From contig NZ_VZQQ01000012.1 in the NCBI RefSeq assembly GCF_014397785.1, positions 62,001 through 126,000 on the forward strand: a DNA stretch of 64,000 nt. The letters run 5' to 3'. Positions 1-8,117 of this stretch are shown one piece after another (positions within the stretch are counted from its first letter, which is position 1; every line of letters begins with the position of its first letter). The translations under genes were made by a program, and so were the position numbers. The notes beneath the pieces were generated by a model. It did no database searches. It was not told the DNA's origin and saw only the letters and a list, made by a program, of their open reading frames with translations. This DNA is from Paraburkholderia podalyriae (GTDB lineage Bacteria > Pseudomonadota > Gammaproteobacteria > Burkholderiales > Burkholderiaceae).

Positions 1-1445
1 ACAACCGCACGCCGGTTTCGGGCAGCGGCAAGTTCGGCGGCGTGCTCGCGCTGCAGGATGCGAACCGGCCATTCCCGGTGCAGGCCGACGTCAAAGCCGG
101 CGACCTGCATATCGCCTTCGTCGGCACGATCACCGATCCGGCGCATCTCGCGGCGCTCGATCTGCGTCTCTGGCTGCAGGGCAACAGCATGGCGCGCCTG
201 TATTCGCTGACCGGCGTGACCTTGCCCGAGACGCCGCCGTACGCGACCGAGGGTCGTCTGATCGGTCAGTTCAAATCGGGTGGCAACGTGTTCACGTATG
301 AAAACTTTACAGGCCGGGTCGGCGGCAGCGATCTGAACGGTTCGTTGACCTATACCGCGCGCCAGCCGCGTCCGCTGCTGGCGGGTGAGCTCGAGTCGTA
401 CCTGTTGCAGTTCTCCGATCTCGCACCGGTGATCGGCGCCGATTCGAACGCGAGCAAGGCCAGGCGCGGCGACGCCGCCCGGCAGCCGGGCAACCGCGCG
501 TTGCCGGTCGAGGAGTTCCGCACCGAGCGCTGGAAGGCGATCGACGCCGACGTCAAGTTCACCGGCCGGCGCATCATCAAGAACTCGAACCTGCCGATCA
601 CGGATCTGTACACGCACGTCGTGATGACCGACGGCGTGCTGTCGCTCGTACCGCTGAAGTTCGGCGTCGCGGGCGGTTCGCTCGCGTCGGACATTCATCT
701 CGATGGCAGCGCGGCGCCGCTGAAGGGCCGCTTCGCGATGTCGGCGCGGCACGTCAAGCTGAAGCAATTGTTCCCGAGCTTCAAGACGATGCAGAACGCG
801 CTCGGCGAGATCAACGGCGATGCGTCGCTGTCCGCGACCGGTAATTCGCCGGCAGCGCTCGCGGCGACTTCGAACGGCGAGTTGAAGGCGCTCGTGACCG
901 ACGGCACCGTGAGCCGTCTGCTGATGGAGGCGGCCGGGCTCAACGTCGCGAACGTCGTGTATGAAAAGCTGTTCGGTACTAGCGACGTGAAGATCAATTG
1001 CGCGGCTGCCGATTTCGTCGCGACCGACGGCGTGCTCGAAGCGCGCGTGTTCGCGCTCGACACCGGCGACGCGGTGATCAACATCGACGGTCACGTGAAT
1101 CTGCGCGACGAGACGATGGACCTTGGCGTGCATCCGCATACGAAGGGCTTCCGGGTCTTTTCGCTGCGCTCGCCGCTGTACGTGAAGGGCACCTTCAAGG
1201 ATCCGCACGTCGGCGTCAATGCGGCCGCGCTCGCGTTGCGTGGCGGCGCGGCGGTCGGGCTCGGGCTGATCAATCCGTTCGCGGCGCTGATTCCGCTGCT
1301 CGCGCCGAGCAACAACAAGCCGCTGCCGTGCGCGCAATTGCTCGCGCAAGTGCGGCAGATGCCGACGGCGCCGCCGCCTGGCGTCAGGCAACAGCCGAAG
1401 GCGGCGATGTCGCTCGAGGGCGCGCCGGTCAACAAGTCTCGGTGA
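1..1445 (+). CDS. AsmA family protein, C-terminal part (5' truncated by window edge)
   Basis: The reading frame is already open at the first full codon (position 3), so the gene starts upstream and only about the last 480 residues are present. The protein resembles the C-terminal part of AsmA/YhjG-type proteins: repeated beta-rich segments, with phrases such as LMEAAGLNVANVVYEKLFG and VINIDGHVNLRDETMDLGV, typical of the AsmA C-terminal domain. AsmA-like proteins are inner-membrane-anchored periplasmic proteins implicated in outer-membrane assembly or lipid transport between membranes. The C-terminus is alanine/proline rich. A GTG at 42 could be read as a start but lies in the middle of the conserved region, so I treat it as internal. 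The gene converges on a minus-strand hypothetical gene 52 bp downstream. Family assignment is good; exact role unknown. Confidence 0.85.
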   Translation, partial: NRTPVSGSGKFGGVLALQDANRPFPVQADVKAGDLHIAFVGTITDPAHLAALDLRLWLQGNSMARLYSLTGVTLPETPPYATEGRLIGQFKSGGNVFTYENFTGRVGGSDLNGSLTYTARQPRPLLAGELESYLLQFSDLAPVIGADSNASKARRGDAARQPGNRALPVEEFRTERWKAIDADVKFTGRRIIKNSNLPITDLYTHVVMTDGVLSLVPLKFGVAGGSLASDIHLDGSAAPLKGRFAMSARHVKLKQLFPSFKTMQNALGEINGDASLSATGNSPAALAATSNGELKALVTDGTVSRLLMEAAGLNVANVVYEKLFGTSDVKINCAAADFVATDGVLEARVFALDTGDAVINIDGHVNLRDETMDLGVHPHTKGFRVFSLRSPLYVKGTFKDPHVGVNAAALALRGGAAVGLGLINPFAALIPLLAPSNNKPLPCAQLLAQVRQMPTAPPPGVRQQPKAAMSLEGAPVNKSR

Positions 1446-1497
1446 AGCGAAGAGAACGACCTGTCAGTAGCCCTGAACTTCGGGGCGCCTGATCGGC

Positions 1498-1944
1498 CTA
1501 TCTGAGCGAGCGTGGTGTTGCATCACCCGACGCATCCTGGCGACGCACGCCGCGGCGGGTACCGATCCGCGTCGCGCCGAACTCCGTCAGAATCTTGCCG
1601 CGCGCACGGCTCGCGAACACGAGGAAGCCGAAGCCGTCGGCCTCATACCAGTAGCCGCCGTTCTCGAGACCGTCGAGCGGCTGCTCCAGCGCGTTGGTAA
1701 TGGATTCGATGCAGCGCCGCCGCAATTCGGCCGGCGCGGGGTAGGGTGGCTGTGCGCCGCGCACACTGCATAGAAGCACGTCGAGTCCGGGCAGCACGTG
1801 TGCATAGAGCACCGGTTCGTCCTGCGCGCGAGCCCGCGCGATCTTGGTGTCGAGTTGACTGAATGGCTTGAAATGCCGCAGAACCGCGAGGAACGACTCG
1901 TCGCCGTCCACCTTCGCGCGTCGACGCTTTTTCGGGAAGGACAT
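1498..1944 (-). CDS. conserved hypothetical protein (148 aa)
   Basis: I do not recognise a named family. The product from the chosen ATG begins MSFPKKRRRAKVDGDES, a strongly basic N-terminus, followed by a mixed hydrophobic region (VLYAHVLPGLDVLLCSVRG) and a tryptophan/tyrosine-rich patch (ENGGYWYEADGFGFLVFAS) that looks like a small globular domain; the tail is basic and probably disordered. No signal peptide or membrane segment is seen. The frame is also open upstream to 2019, but those residues look like non-coding leader, so MSFPKK is preferred although no good Shine-Dalgarno precedes it. It is a single gene convergent with the AsmA-like gene. Function unknown. Confidence 0.6.
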   Translation of the reverse strand: MSFPKKRRRAKVDGDESFLAVLRHFKPFSQLDTKIARARAQDEPVLYAHVLPGLDVLLCSVRGAQPPYPAPAELRRRCIESITNALEQPLDGLENGGYWYEADGFGFLVFASRARGKILTEFGATRIGTRRGVRRQDASGDATPRSLR

Positions 1945-2374
1945 AAAAATTCGCCTGAAAAAGAATTGCAAGAAACGCTGCGTCCTCATGCGACCACTCC
2001 CGGCTTTCGCGCGCCGCACGTCGATCTTTTATAGCATACGACAAGGCTGGATTCACGATGATTCGACGCTAGCGCATCGCCCCACCGCCTCCCGCACGAA
2101 TCATGCCGAACCGCCTCGCCGCGCGCATTCGCATCCCAGCACACCTTGTCTCCATCATAGACGCAGGCGGCGCGGAAAAAACATCCCATCCCAATAAAAA
2201 AGTCATTTTTGTGTGGTCGAGCGCTTGCTGTCGCGCCGTTGAAATATCCGCGATTCACGTCGATAATGACCCGTCCGGCCGCGCTGCGCCCGCTTTACTG
2301 CGGGCCACGGGTGCGCGCGAGCCCGGCCGTTCGAGTGACAGCCTGAATCACAGCCTGAACGCCCTGACGGAACC
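1945..2374. other. intergenic region, 430 bp, promoter region for the downstream kinase operon
   Basis: This stretch separates the divergent hypothetical gene and the sensor-kinase operon. It is less GC-rich than its surroundings around 2170-2220. Apart from the candidate promoter at 2239-2267 I see only short open frames without ribosome sites or protein-like composition. A short direct repeat (cagcctgaa) occurs just before the kinase start. Confidence 0.5.
2239..2267 (+). promoter_or_regulatory. candidate sigma-70 promoter for the phosphorelay operon
   Basis: TTGAAA (2239-2244) and GATAAT (2262-2267) are separated by exactly 17 bp. This would start transcription near 2274 and leave a leader of about 100 nt before the kinase ATG at 2375. 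Judged by eye only. Confidence 0.45.
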
Positions 2375-3985
2375 ATGAAACTATTCACCAAAGGTCTGTT
2401 GCTGATCGCGGTACCGAGCGCGGTCGAACTCGCGCTGCTCGGGGTCGTCTTCGACACGCAGGCGCGAACCGCGCAGGCCGCGCGATGGGTCGACAACAGC
2501 AAGCAGATCCTCTATCAATCGTCGGCCATTGTCGATCCGCTGCTGCGTCAGACCGCGCGTGTGCGCACGGCGATGGTGACGGGCAACGCATCGCTGATCG
2601 ACCGCCACGCGGTGTGGGTCGACCTGAACGACCGGCTCGCGAAGCTCGAGGCGCTGGTCGCCGAAACGCCGCCGCAGGCCGAGCGCGTACGCAGCATGCG
2701 GCGCGCGATCGACGCGTATCGCGAACAGAGTGTCGCGATCTCGCAGGCTTTACACGAGGGCCGCAGTCTACGCCCCTATATCGCGCTCGAAACCGACGCG
2801 TTGCCGGAGCGGGTCGCCGTGTTCCGCGACGAGCTGGCGCAGTTCGGCGCGGCGGCGTCGGAGCTCGACGTCGAGCGCTCGACCGCGCTCGCCGAGCGGC
2901 GCGAGCTTCAGCAGCGTACGCTGATCGCCGCGGTGTTCGGCTCGATGCTGATCTGGGCGATGACCGCCTTCGTGTTCGCGCGTGGTATCGGCCAGCGCCT
3001 CGAAGTGCTGACCGATAACGCCGAGCGGCTAGGCAGCGGCCGGCCGCTCGCGGCGCCGTTGTCAGGCAGCGACGAAATCGCCGCGCTCGACATGGTGCTG
3101 CATCAGACCGATACGCGTCTGCGCGAGGCGGAAGCCGGGCAGCAGGCCCTGAAGACGGAGCTCGAGGCACGTGCGCGTGAACTAGCGGAAGTCAATGAGG
3201 AATTGCGCCAGGAAACGCAGGACAACGAGATGTTCATCGATAGCGTGTCGCACGATCTGCGCTCGCCGCTCGTCAATCTGCAGGGGTTTTCCAGGGAGCT
3301 GCACGTGTCGTGCGACGAACTCGACGGCCTCGTCGCGCAGGCTCGTCTGCCTGAAAACGAACAGCGGCGCATGACGCAGATCCTCGATGGCGACGTGCGC
3401 GAGTCGTTGCGTTATCTGCGCACCGCTGTCGCGCGCGCGGCGGCGATCATTGATGCGCTGTTGCGCATCTCGCGCGCGGGACGGCTCGACTACCAGTGGC
3501 AGCGGGTCAGTGTCGGGCGCGCGGTGGCGCGGGCCGTCGATGCGTTGCAAGGCACGATCGACCAGCGCGCGGCGAGCGTCACGGTGCGCGAGCTGCCGCC
3601 CGCATGGGGCGATCCGGCGGCGGTCGAGCAGATCTTCAGCAATCTGATCGGCAATGCGCTGACCTTCCTCGATCCGACGCGCCGCGGACGCATCGAGATC
3701 GGCGCGCTCGCGCCCGAACCCGTCGACGAAAACGAGCCGCGAGCGGTCCGCATGCGCACCTATTACGTCCGCGACAATGGGCTCGGCATTCCGGCCGCAT
3801 ATCTGTCGAAGGTGTTTCGCGCGTTCCAGCGTCTGCATGTGGACGTCGCGAGCGGCGAGGGGATCGGCCTCGCGGTGGTGCGGCGCACGGTCGAGCGGCA
3901 CGGCGGGCGCGTCTGGGTCGAATCGGCCGAAGGCGCGGGATCGACCTTTTTCGTGGTGCTGCCCGAGCGGCCGGTGCGCCTGTGA
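2375..3985 (+). CDS. membrane sensor histidine kinase (CHASE3-like, HAMP, HisKA, HATPase)
   Basis: A 536-residue inner-membrane kinase. A first membrane segment lies at about residues 5-27, followed by a helical extracytoplasmic CHASE3-like sensor to about 180, a second membrane segment at about 183-203, a HAMP linker to about 255 and a coiled-coil stretch. The dimerisation/phosphotransfer domain carries the acceptor histidine in SVSHDLRSPL (His293). The ATPase domain has an N-box (NLIGNAL), a G1 box (DNGLGIP) and a G2 box (GEGIGLAVV). By family it should autophosphorylate and pass phosphate to a receiver domain. The next gene would normally encode that single-domain receiver but is internally deleted, so the partner may be a receiver domain of the hybrid kinase further down. 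The kinase domain resembles those of bacteriophytochrome-like two-component systems; the signal is unknown. Confidence 0.9.
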   Translation: MKLFTKGLLLIAVPSAVELALLGVVFDTQARTAQAARWVDNSKQILYQSSAIVDPLLRQTARVRTAMVTGNASLIDRHAVWVDLNDRLAKLEALVAETPPQAERVRSMRRAIDAYREQSVAISQALHEGRSLRPYIALETDALPERVAVFRDELAQFGAAASELDVERSTALAERRELQQRTLIAAVFGSMLIWAMTAFVFARGIGQRLEVLTDNAERLGSGRPLAAPLSGSDEIAALDMVLHQTDTRLREAEAGQQALKTELEARARELAEVNEELRQETQDNEMFIDSVSHDLRSPLVNLQGFSRELHVSCDELDGLVAQARLPENEQRRMTQILDGDVRESLRYLRTAVARAAAIIDALLRISRAGRLDYQWQRVSVGRAVARAVDALQGTIDQRAASVTVRELPPAWGDPAAVEQIFSNLIGNALTFLDPTRRGRIEIGALAPEPVDENEPRAVRMRTYYVRDNGLGIPAAYLSKVFRAFQRLHVDVASGEGIGLAVVRRTVERHGGRVWVESAEGAGSTFFVVLPERPVRL

Positions 3986-4065
3986 GCGCGGCGCATGCCG
4001 GCGCGGGCATTGCCTCTGCCAGCCGGCGAGCGGCATGGATGACGAATCGTTGGCACGGAGAGCTT

Positions 4066-4293
4066 ATGAGTCACGCGCGAACGGTCAGCGTCGTTCTGAT
4101 CGAAGATGACGACGGCCACGCGACGCTCGTGCGGCGCAATCTGCGCGAAATTGCGCGCTGCTACGAGCTGGGTTGCAACGTCTATATCTGCAAGCCGGTC
4201 GAATACGAGGCGTTCATCGAGGCCGTGCGCCGGCTCGGTTTATTCCTGCAAGTGGTCAAGCTGCCGCCGGGGCATCGGCTCGCGTCCCCCTGA
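4066..4293 (+). pseudogene. response regulator with internal in-frame deletion (75 aa remnant of a CheY/Rcp1-like receiver)
   Basis: The N-terminus (VVLIEDDDGHATLVRRNLR) has the acidic pocket of a receiver domain, and the C-terminal half (EIARCYELGCNVYICKPVEYEAFIEA) has the conserved lysine in a KPV motif and the last helices. These pieces are fused directly. A standard single-domain receiver of this type is about 140-150 residues; the missing 65-70 residues would contain beta3 with the phosphoacceptor aspartate and the beta4 Ser/Thr. The frame is intact, so a 75-residue peptide could still be made, but it cannot be phosphorylated in the normal way or fold as a complete receiver. It lies between two kinase genes on the same strand, exactly where the cognate receiver of such kinases is usually encoded. 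I call it a decayed gene; a retained function as a decoy cannot be excluded. Confidence 0.75.
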
Positions 4294-4352
4294 AGCTGTC
4301 CGAAAGCCGTTCATGACAAGATAAGCGCTGAACTCAGCCAGAGAGCACCTGC

Positions 4353-6326
4353 ATGACCGAAGAAGTGTCCACCTCGCACGCCGCGTATGTGCTCGTCGTC
4401 GATGACGACGAGGGCATCTTGCGGCTCGCGCGCAAGTCGCTCGAACGCGCCGGCTGCCGGGTGGCGATCTGCGCCGGAGTCGAGGCGGCCCGCGAGCGTC
4501 TCGCGAGCGGCGGCCCCGATCTGCTCGTGCTCGACTACCAGCTGAGCGGGCCGGAGACCGGGCTCGATTTCTTCCGGCGTCTGCGCGCGGAGGGGGTGCG
4601 CGTTCCGGCGATCCTCGTGACCGGCTTCACCGACGAGTCGCGCGTGATCGACGCGCTGCGCGCGGGCGTGTCCGACGTGGTGCCGAAGGCCGGCGACTAT
4701 CTCGACTATCTGCCGGAGGCCGTGGAGCGCGTGCTGTCGCAGGTGCGGCTGCAACACGCGTCCGACGAAGCGCTGCTGCTGCGCGATCGCGAGCTCCACT
4801 ACCGCACGCTGTCGGAGGCGTTGCCGCATCTCGTGCTGACCTGCGACGCGGCCGGCGATTGCGACTTCCTGTCCAAGCAGTGGCACGACTACACCGGCTT
4901 GCCCGAGCACGCGTCGTACGGTCTCGCGTGGCTCAACGCCGTGCATCCCGACGATCGCGAGCCGGTCCGTCAAAGCTGGCTGAAGGCCGTCGCAAGCCGC
5001 AGCGGCGACTATCGGCATGAGCTGCGGATTCGTCGCCACGACGGCGAATACCGCTGGTTCGACGTGCGTGTCGTCGCAATGCGCGACGCCGATGGCAACG
5101 TCAGCAAATGGTTCGGCAGCTGCACCGACATCCATTCGCAGCGCGAGGCGATCGAGGAGCGCGAGCGGCTGCTGGAGTCCGAGCAGGCCGCGCGCCAGGC
5201 CGCTGAAGAAGCGAATCGCGCGAAGGACCGCTTTCTCGCGATGCTGTCGCACGAGTTGCGCACGCCGCTCACGCCGGTGCTCGCGGGTGCGAGCATGCTC
5301 GAGATGATCCCGGAGCTGCCCGAGCAGGCGCGCGCGAGCGTGCGCATGATCCGCCGCAACGTCGAGCTCGAGGCGCGGTTGATCGACGATCTGCTCGATC
5401 TGACGCGCGTCGCGAACGGCAAGCTGCGGCTGTCGCTGGAGACCGTCGACGTACATGAGGTGATCGACGGCGTGCTCGAACTCTTTCGCAGCGAAATCCA
5501 GATCAAACAGCAGGACGTGCATGTCGGCAAGCACGCGACGCATCACTACGTGCTCGCCGATCGCGCGCGCCTGCAACAGATGCTGTGGAACCTGATTCGC
5601 AATGCCGCGAAGTTCACGCCGGACGGCGGCCATATCTATGTGCGCACGCGCGACGAACGCATGCAGGTGCAGATATCGGTCGAAGACACCGGCATCGGCA
5701 TCGAGCCGGAGCAGATCGGCAAGCTGTTCAACGCGTTCGAGCAGGGCGACCAGAAAATGACGCGGCAGTTCGGCGGCCTGGGCCTCGGTCTCGCCATCAC
5801 GAAGGCTTTGACCGACGTGCACGGCGGCACCGTGACCGCGCAAAGTCCCGGTCCGCATTGCGGCGCGACCTTCACGATCACGCTGCCGACCGCGGCCGCG
5901 CCGGCCGCGGCGCTGCCGGTGATCGTGCCGAGCATCGCGCAGCCGGCCAGCTCGCTGACGGTGCTGCTGATCGAGGATCATGCCGATACCGCCGACGTGA
6001 TGGCCCAATTGATGCGCGGCCTCGGTCATCAGGTGACGGTGGTCGGGCGGATCGACGATGCGCTTGCGGCGACGCAGTTGCAGAGGTTCGATCTGGTCGT
6101 CAGCGATGTCGGATTACCGGATGGCACGGGCCTCGATTTCATCAAGATGTTTCGCGAGCATTCCGACGCGCCAGCGGTCGCGCTGACCGGCTTCGGCACC
6201 GACGAGGACGTGCGCCGTTGTTTGAGCGCCGGCTTTACTTCGCATTTGACGAAGCCTGTCAATTTCGGCCAGCTCGAAACGATGATCGACAACGCGGCGC
6301 AATTGAAGGCTCAAAAGGGATCGTGA
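4353..6326 (+). CDS. hybrid sensor histidine kinase/response regulator (REC-PAS-HisKA-HATPase-REC)
   Basis: A 657-residue soluble hybrid kinase. Residues about 10-125 form a receiver domain (LVVDDDEG, phosphoacceptor in LLVLDYQL, lysine in VVPKAG). About 145-270 is a PAS/PAC domain (WHDYTGLPEHAS; HDGEYRWFDVRV). About 285-350 is HisKA with the acceptor histidine in MLSHELRTPL. The ATPase domain carries NLIRNAAKF, EDTGIGIE and GGLGLGLAI. A C-terminal receiver (about 532-650) has LLIEDHADT, the acceptor in LVVSDVGLPDGTG and lysine in LTKPV. There is no membrane segment, so it acts in the cytoplasm, probably as the downstream element of a phosphorelay started by the membrane kinase encoded at 2375. 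A terminator follows 43 bp after the stop. No output domain is encoded in the cluster. Confidence 0.9.
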   Translation: MTEEVSTSHAAYVLVVDDDEGILRLARKSLERAGCRVAICAGVEAARERLASGGPDLLVLDYQLSGPETGLDFFRRLRAEGVRVPAILVTGFTDESRVIDALRAGVSDVVPKAGDYLDYLPEAVERVLSQVRLQHASDEALLLRDRELHYRTLSEALPHLVLTCDAAGDCDFLSKQWHDYTGLPEHASYGLAWLNAVHPDDREPVRQSWLKAVASRSGDYRHELRIRRHDGEYRWFDVRVVAMRDADGNVSKWFGSCTDIHSQREAIEERERLLESEQAARQAAEEANRAKDRFLAMLSHELRTPLTPVLAGASMLEMIPELPEQARASVRMIRRNVELEARLIDDLLDLTRVANGKLRLSLETVDVHEVIDGVLELFRSEIQIKQQDVHVGKHATHHYVLADRARLQQMLWNLIRNAAKFTPDGGHIYVRTRDERMQVQISVEDTGIGIEPEQIGKLFNAFEQGDQKMTRQFGGLGLGLAITKALTDVHGGTVTAQSPGPHCGATFTITLPTAAAPAAALPVIVPSIAQPASSLTVLLIEDHADTADVMAQLMRGLGHQVTVVGRIDDALAATQLQRFDLVVSDVGLPDGTGLDFIKMFREHSDAPAVALTGFGTDEDVRRCLSAGFTSHLTKPVNFGQLETMIDNAAQLKAQKGS

Positions 6327-6368
6327 GGCTAGATAATCCGCTGGGCTGAAAAAGGCGGGAAAACACCA

Positions 6369-6407
6369 AGGCCTGTTGCGACGTCAATCGCAACAGGCCT
6401 TTTTATT
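6369..6407 (+). terminator. rho-independent terminator of the phosphorelay operon
   Basis: A perfect 13-bp stem (6369-6381 with 6388-6400) with a 6-nt loop is followed by a T-rich tract (ttttattt). It separates the plus-strand kinase operon from convergent mscL. Confidence 0.85.
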
Positions 6408-6447
6408 TCACTGACTCAGGCCGTCGAACCCGAGTTTAATTTGACAA

Positions 6448-6894
6448 TTAGCTCTGCTGGTTCTTTAGCGTATCGCGGATTTCGCGCAGCAGCAGCACGT
6501 CTTCCGGCGTCGGCGGCGGCTCCGCCGGCGCGGCTTGCGGCTCCTTGCGCAGTGTGTTGATGAACTTGACCATCAGGAAAATGATGAACGCGAGAATAAT
6601 GAAATTGATCGTCGCGGTAATGAACGAACCGTAGCCGAACACCGCGACGCCCGCGGTCTGCAGGTCTTTATATGATTCGAGGTTGCCCTTGTAAGTCGCC
6701 GGAACATGGCCGAGGCGAACGAACATATTCGAAAAATCGAGGCCGCCGGTAGCGAGCCCGACAACCGGCATGATCAGGTCTTTAACCACGGAATTGACAA
6801 TGGTGGAAAATGCGCCGCCGATAATCACACCGACCGCCAGATCCATCACATTGCCTTTAAGGGCAAATTCTTTAAATTCCTGGACCATGCTCAT
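6448..6894 (-). CDS. mscL: large-conductance mechanosensitive channel MscL
   Basis: A 148-residue inner-membrane channel that opens under membrane tension to release solutes on hypo-osmotic shock. The N-terminal amphipathic helix and pore-lining TM1 are clear (EFKEFALKGNVMDLAVGVIIGG and onward), TM2 is near FITATINFIILAFIIFLM, and the cytoplasmic C-terminal helix is charged (EDVLLLREIRDTL). The C-terminal linker carries an extra alanine/proline-rich stretch (PQAAPAEPPPTPE). A strong ribosome site (ggggagg) precedes the ATG. Monocistronic, with an extended -10 promoter immediately upstream. Confidence 0.97.
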   Translation of the reverse strand: MSMVQEFKEFALKGNVMDLAVGVIIGGAFSTIVNSVVKDLIMPVVGLATGGLDFSNMFVRLGHVPATYKGNLESYKDLQTAGVAVFGYGSFITATINFIILAFIIFLMVKFINTLRKEPQAAPAEPPPTPEDVLLLREIRDTLKNQQS

Positions 6895-6924
6895 AGATAC
6901 ACCTCCCCAAATATGAATAGCCGA

Positions 6925-6933
6925 ATCATACCA
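6925..6933 (-). promoter_or_regulatory. extended -10 promoter element upstream of mscL
   Basis: Read on the minus strand, TGGTATGAT gives an extended -10 (TGn plus TATGAT), about 30 bp before the mscL start codon. No convincing -35 is visible. Confidence 0.35.
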
Positions 6934-6994
6934 ACCTGATGCGGATAGCCTAGTGCTTTAGCCGCGATGCAACAAGTGCATTCGCTGCGCGTCG

Positions 6995-8029
6995 CTAATG
7001 AGGAAACTGCGACTCGCTATGACGCGCGCGTTCCAGATGCGCGGCAAAACCGACCGGATCGATATTGGTGCCGCACAGCAGCACGCCCACCCGTTTGCCT
7101 TGCAAGTGCCCGCGCAACGGGCCGAGCAGTGCGGCCGTGGCGGCTGCGCAGGCCGGCTCGACCGCGAGCTTCAGCTGATTGAACAGAATCAGCATCGTCT
7201 CGCGCAACTGGTCGTCGGACACCGTCACGATCCGATCGACATGGCGGCGGCACAACTCGTAGCTATATTGCTCGGTATGCGGCGACATCAGCGAATCGGC
7301 GATGCTGTACATATGGCCCATTCTGACCGTATGGTTGGCGGCAAAACTCTTGCTCATCACATCCGAGCCTTCGGGCTCGACGCCGTACACATGCACGTTC
7401 GGATTCGCGAGCCGCAGCGCGGTGGCGATGCCGGCCGCGAGACCGCCGCCACCGATTGGCACGATCACCGCTTCGAGGTCGGGCGTTTGCGTCGCCCATT
7501 CGTAGCCGAGCGTCGCCGAGCCGAGCACCGTGCGATAGCCGTTGAACGGATGCACGAAATAGCGGCCTTCCTCGGCTTCGACGCGGCGCACCAGCTCGAA
7601 CGCTTCGGCGAGATCTTCCGCGTAGACGATGTCGGCGCCGTATTCGCGGCACAACGCGACGCGGGCCGGATTCGCCGTGCTGAATAGCACGACCTTCGCA
7701 CTGACGCCGAGCCGCATCGCCGCGTAGGCGACCGCCACCGCATGATTGCCGCCCGACACGCAGGTGACGCCAGCGCTCTTCTGCGCGTCGTCGAGCGCGA
7801 GCAGGTTCGTGAAGGCGCCGCGTGCCTTGAAGCTGCCGCCCGCCTGCAGCAATTCGAACTTGAAATTGACGACGGTACCCTGCAGCGACGAGAAGTCGAG
7901 CCGGTCGAACACCGGCGTGCGCGCGACCCATGGCGTCAACGCGAAGTGCTGCGCGGCGATGTCGTCGAGCGTGGGGATCGGCTCACCGTCGATCGTGTGA
8001 TCCGTGTGCTGCTGCATGGCGCTGGACAT
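6995..8029 (-). CDS. threonine/serine dehydratase-like PLP enzyme (fold type II)
   Basis: A 344-residue pyridoxal-phosphate enzyme of the threonine dehydratase/serine racemase family. The PLP-binding lysine is in GGSFKARGA (Lys68), the substrate loop is SGGNHA, and the glycine-rich phosphate loop is PIGGGGLAAG. It lacks a C-terminal ACT regulatory domain, so it resembles the catabolic/short type (threonine ammonia-lyase, or serine or hydroxyaspartate dehydratase) rather than biosynthetic IlvA. A ggag ribosome site precedes the ATG. It lies 88 bp downstream of argE on the same strand and may be co-transcribed. Exact substrate cannot be decided from sequence alone. Confidence 0.85.
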   Translation of the reverse strand: MSSAMQQHTDHTIDGEPIPTLDDIAAQHFALTPWVARTPVFDRLDFSSLQGTVVNFKFELLQAGGSFKARGAFTNLLALDDAQKSAGVTCVSGGNHAVAVAYAAMRLGVSAKVVLFSTANPARVALCREYGADIVYAEDLAEAFELVRRVEAEEGRYFVHPFNGYRTVLGSATLGYEWATQTPDLEAVIVPIGGGGLAAGIATALRLANPNVHVYGVEPEGSDVMSKSFAANHTVRMGHMYSIADSLMSPHTEQYSYELCRRHVDRIVTVSDDQLRETMLILFNQLKLAVEPACAAATAALLGPLRGHLQGKRVGVLLCGTNIDPVGFAAHLERARHSESQFPH

Positions 8030-8117
8030 GGCGGTCGCTCCGGGGTCGTCGATGTCGTAAGACCGGTCGCGCGGCGCGCAGGTTCAGTACGATTGCGCGC
8101 CGCTGCAACGAAACGGG

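Noticed and set aside
4311..6029. A 572-codon minus-strand open frame opposite the hybrid kinase
   Set aside because: Antisense shadow rich in His/Arg/Leu/Ala; the plus-strand kinase has all expected motifs.
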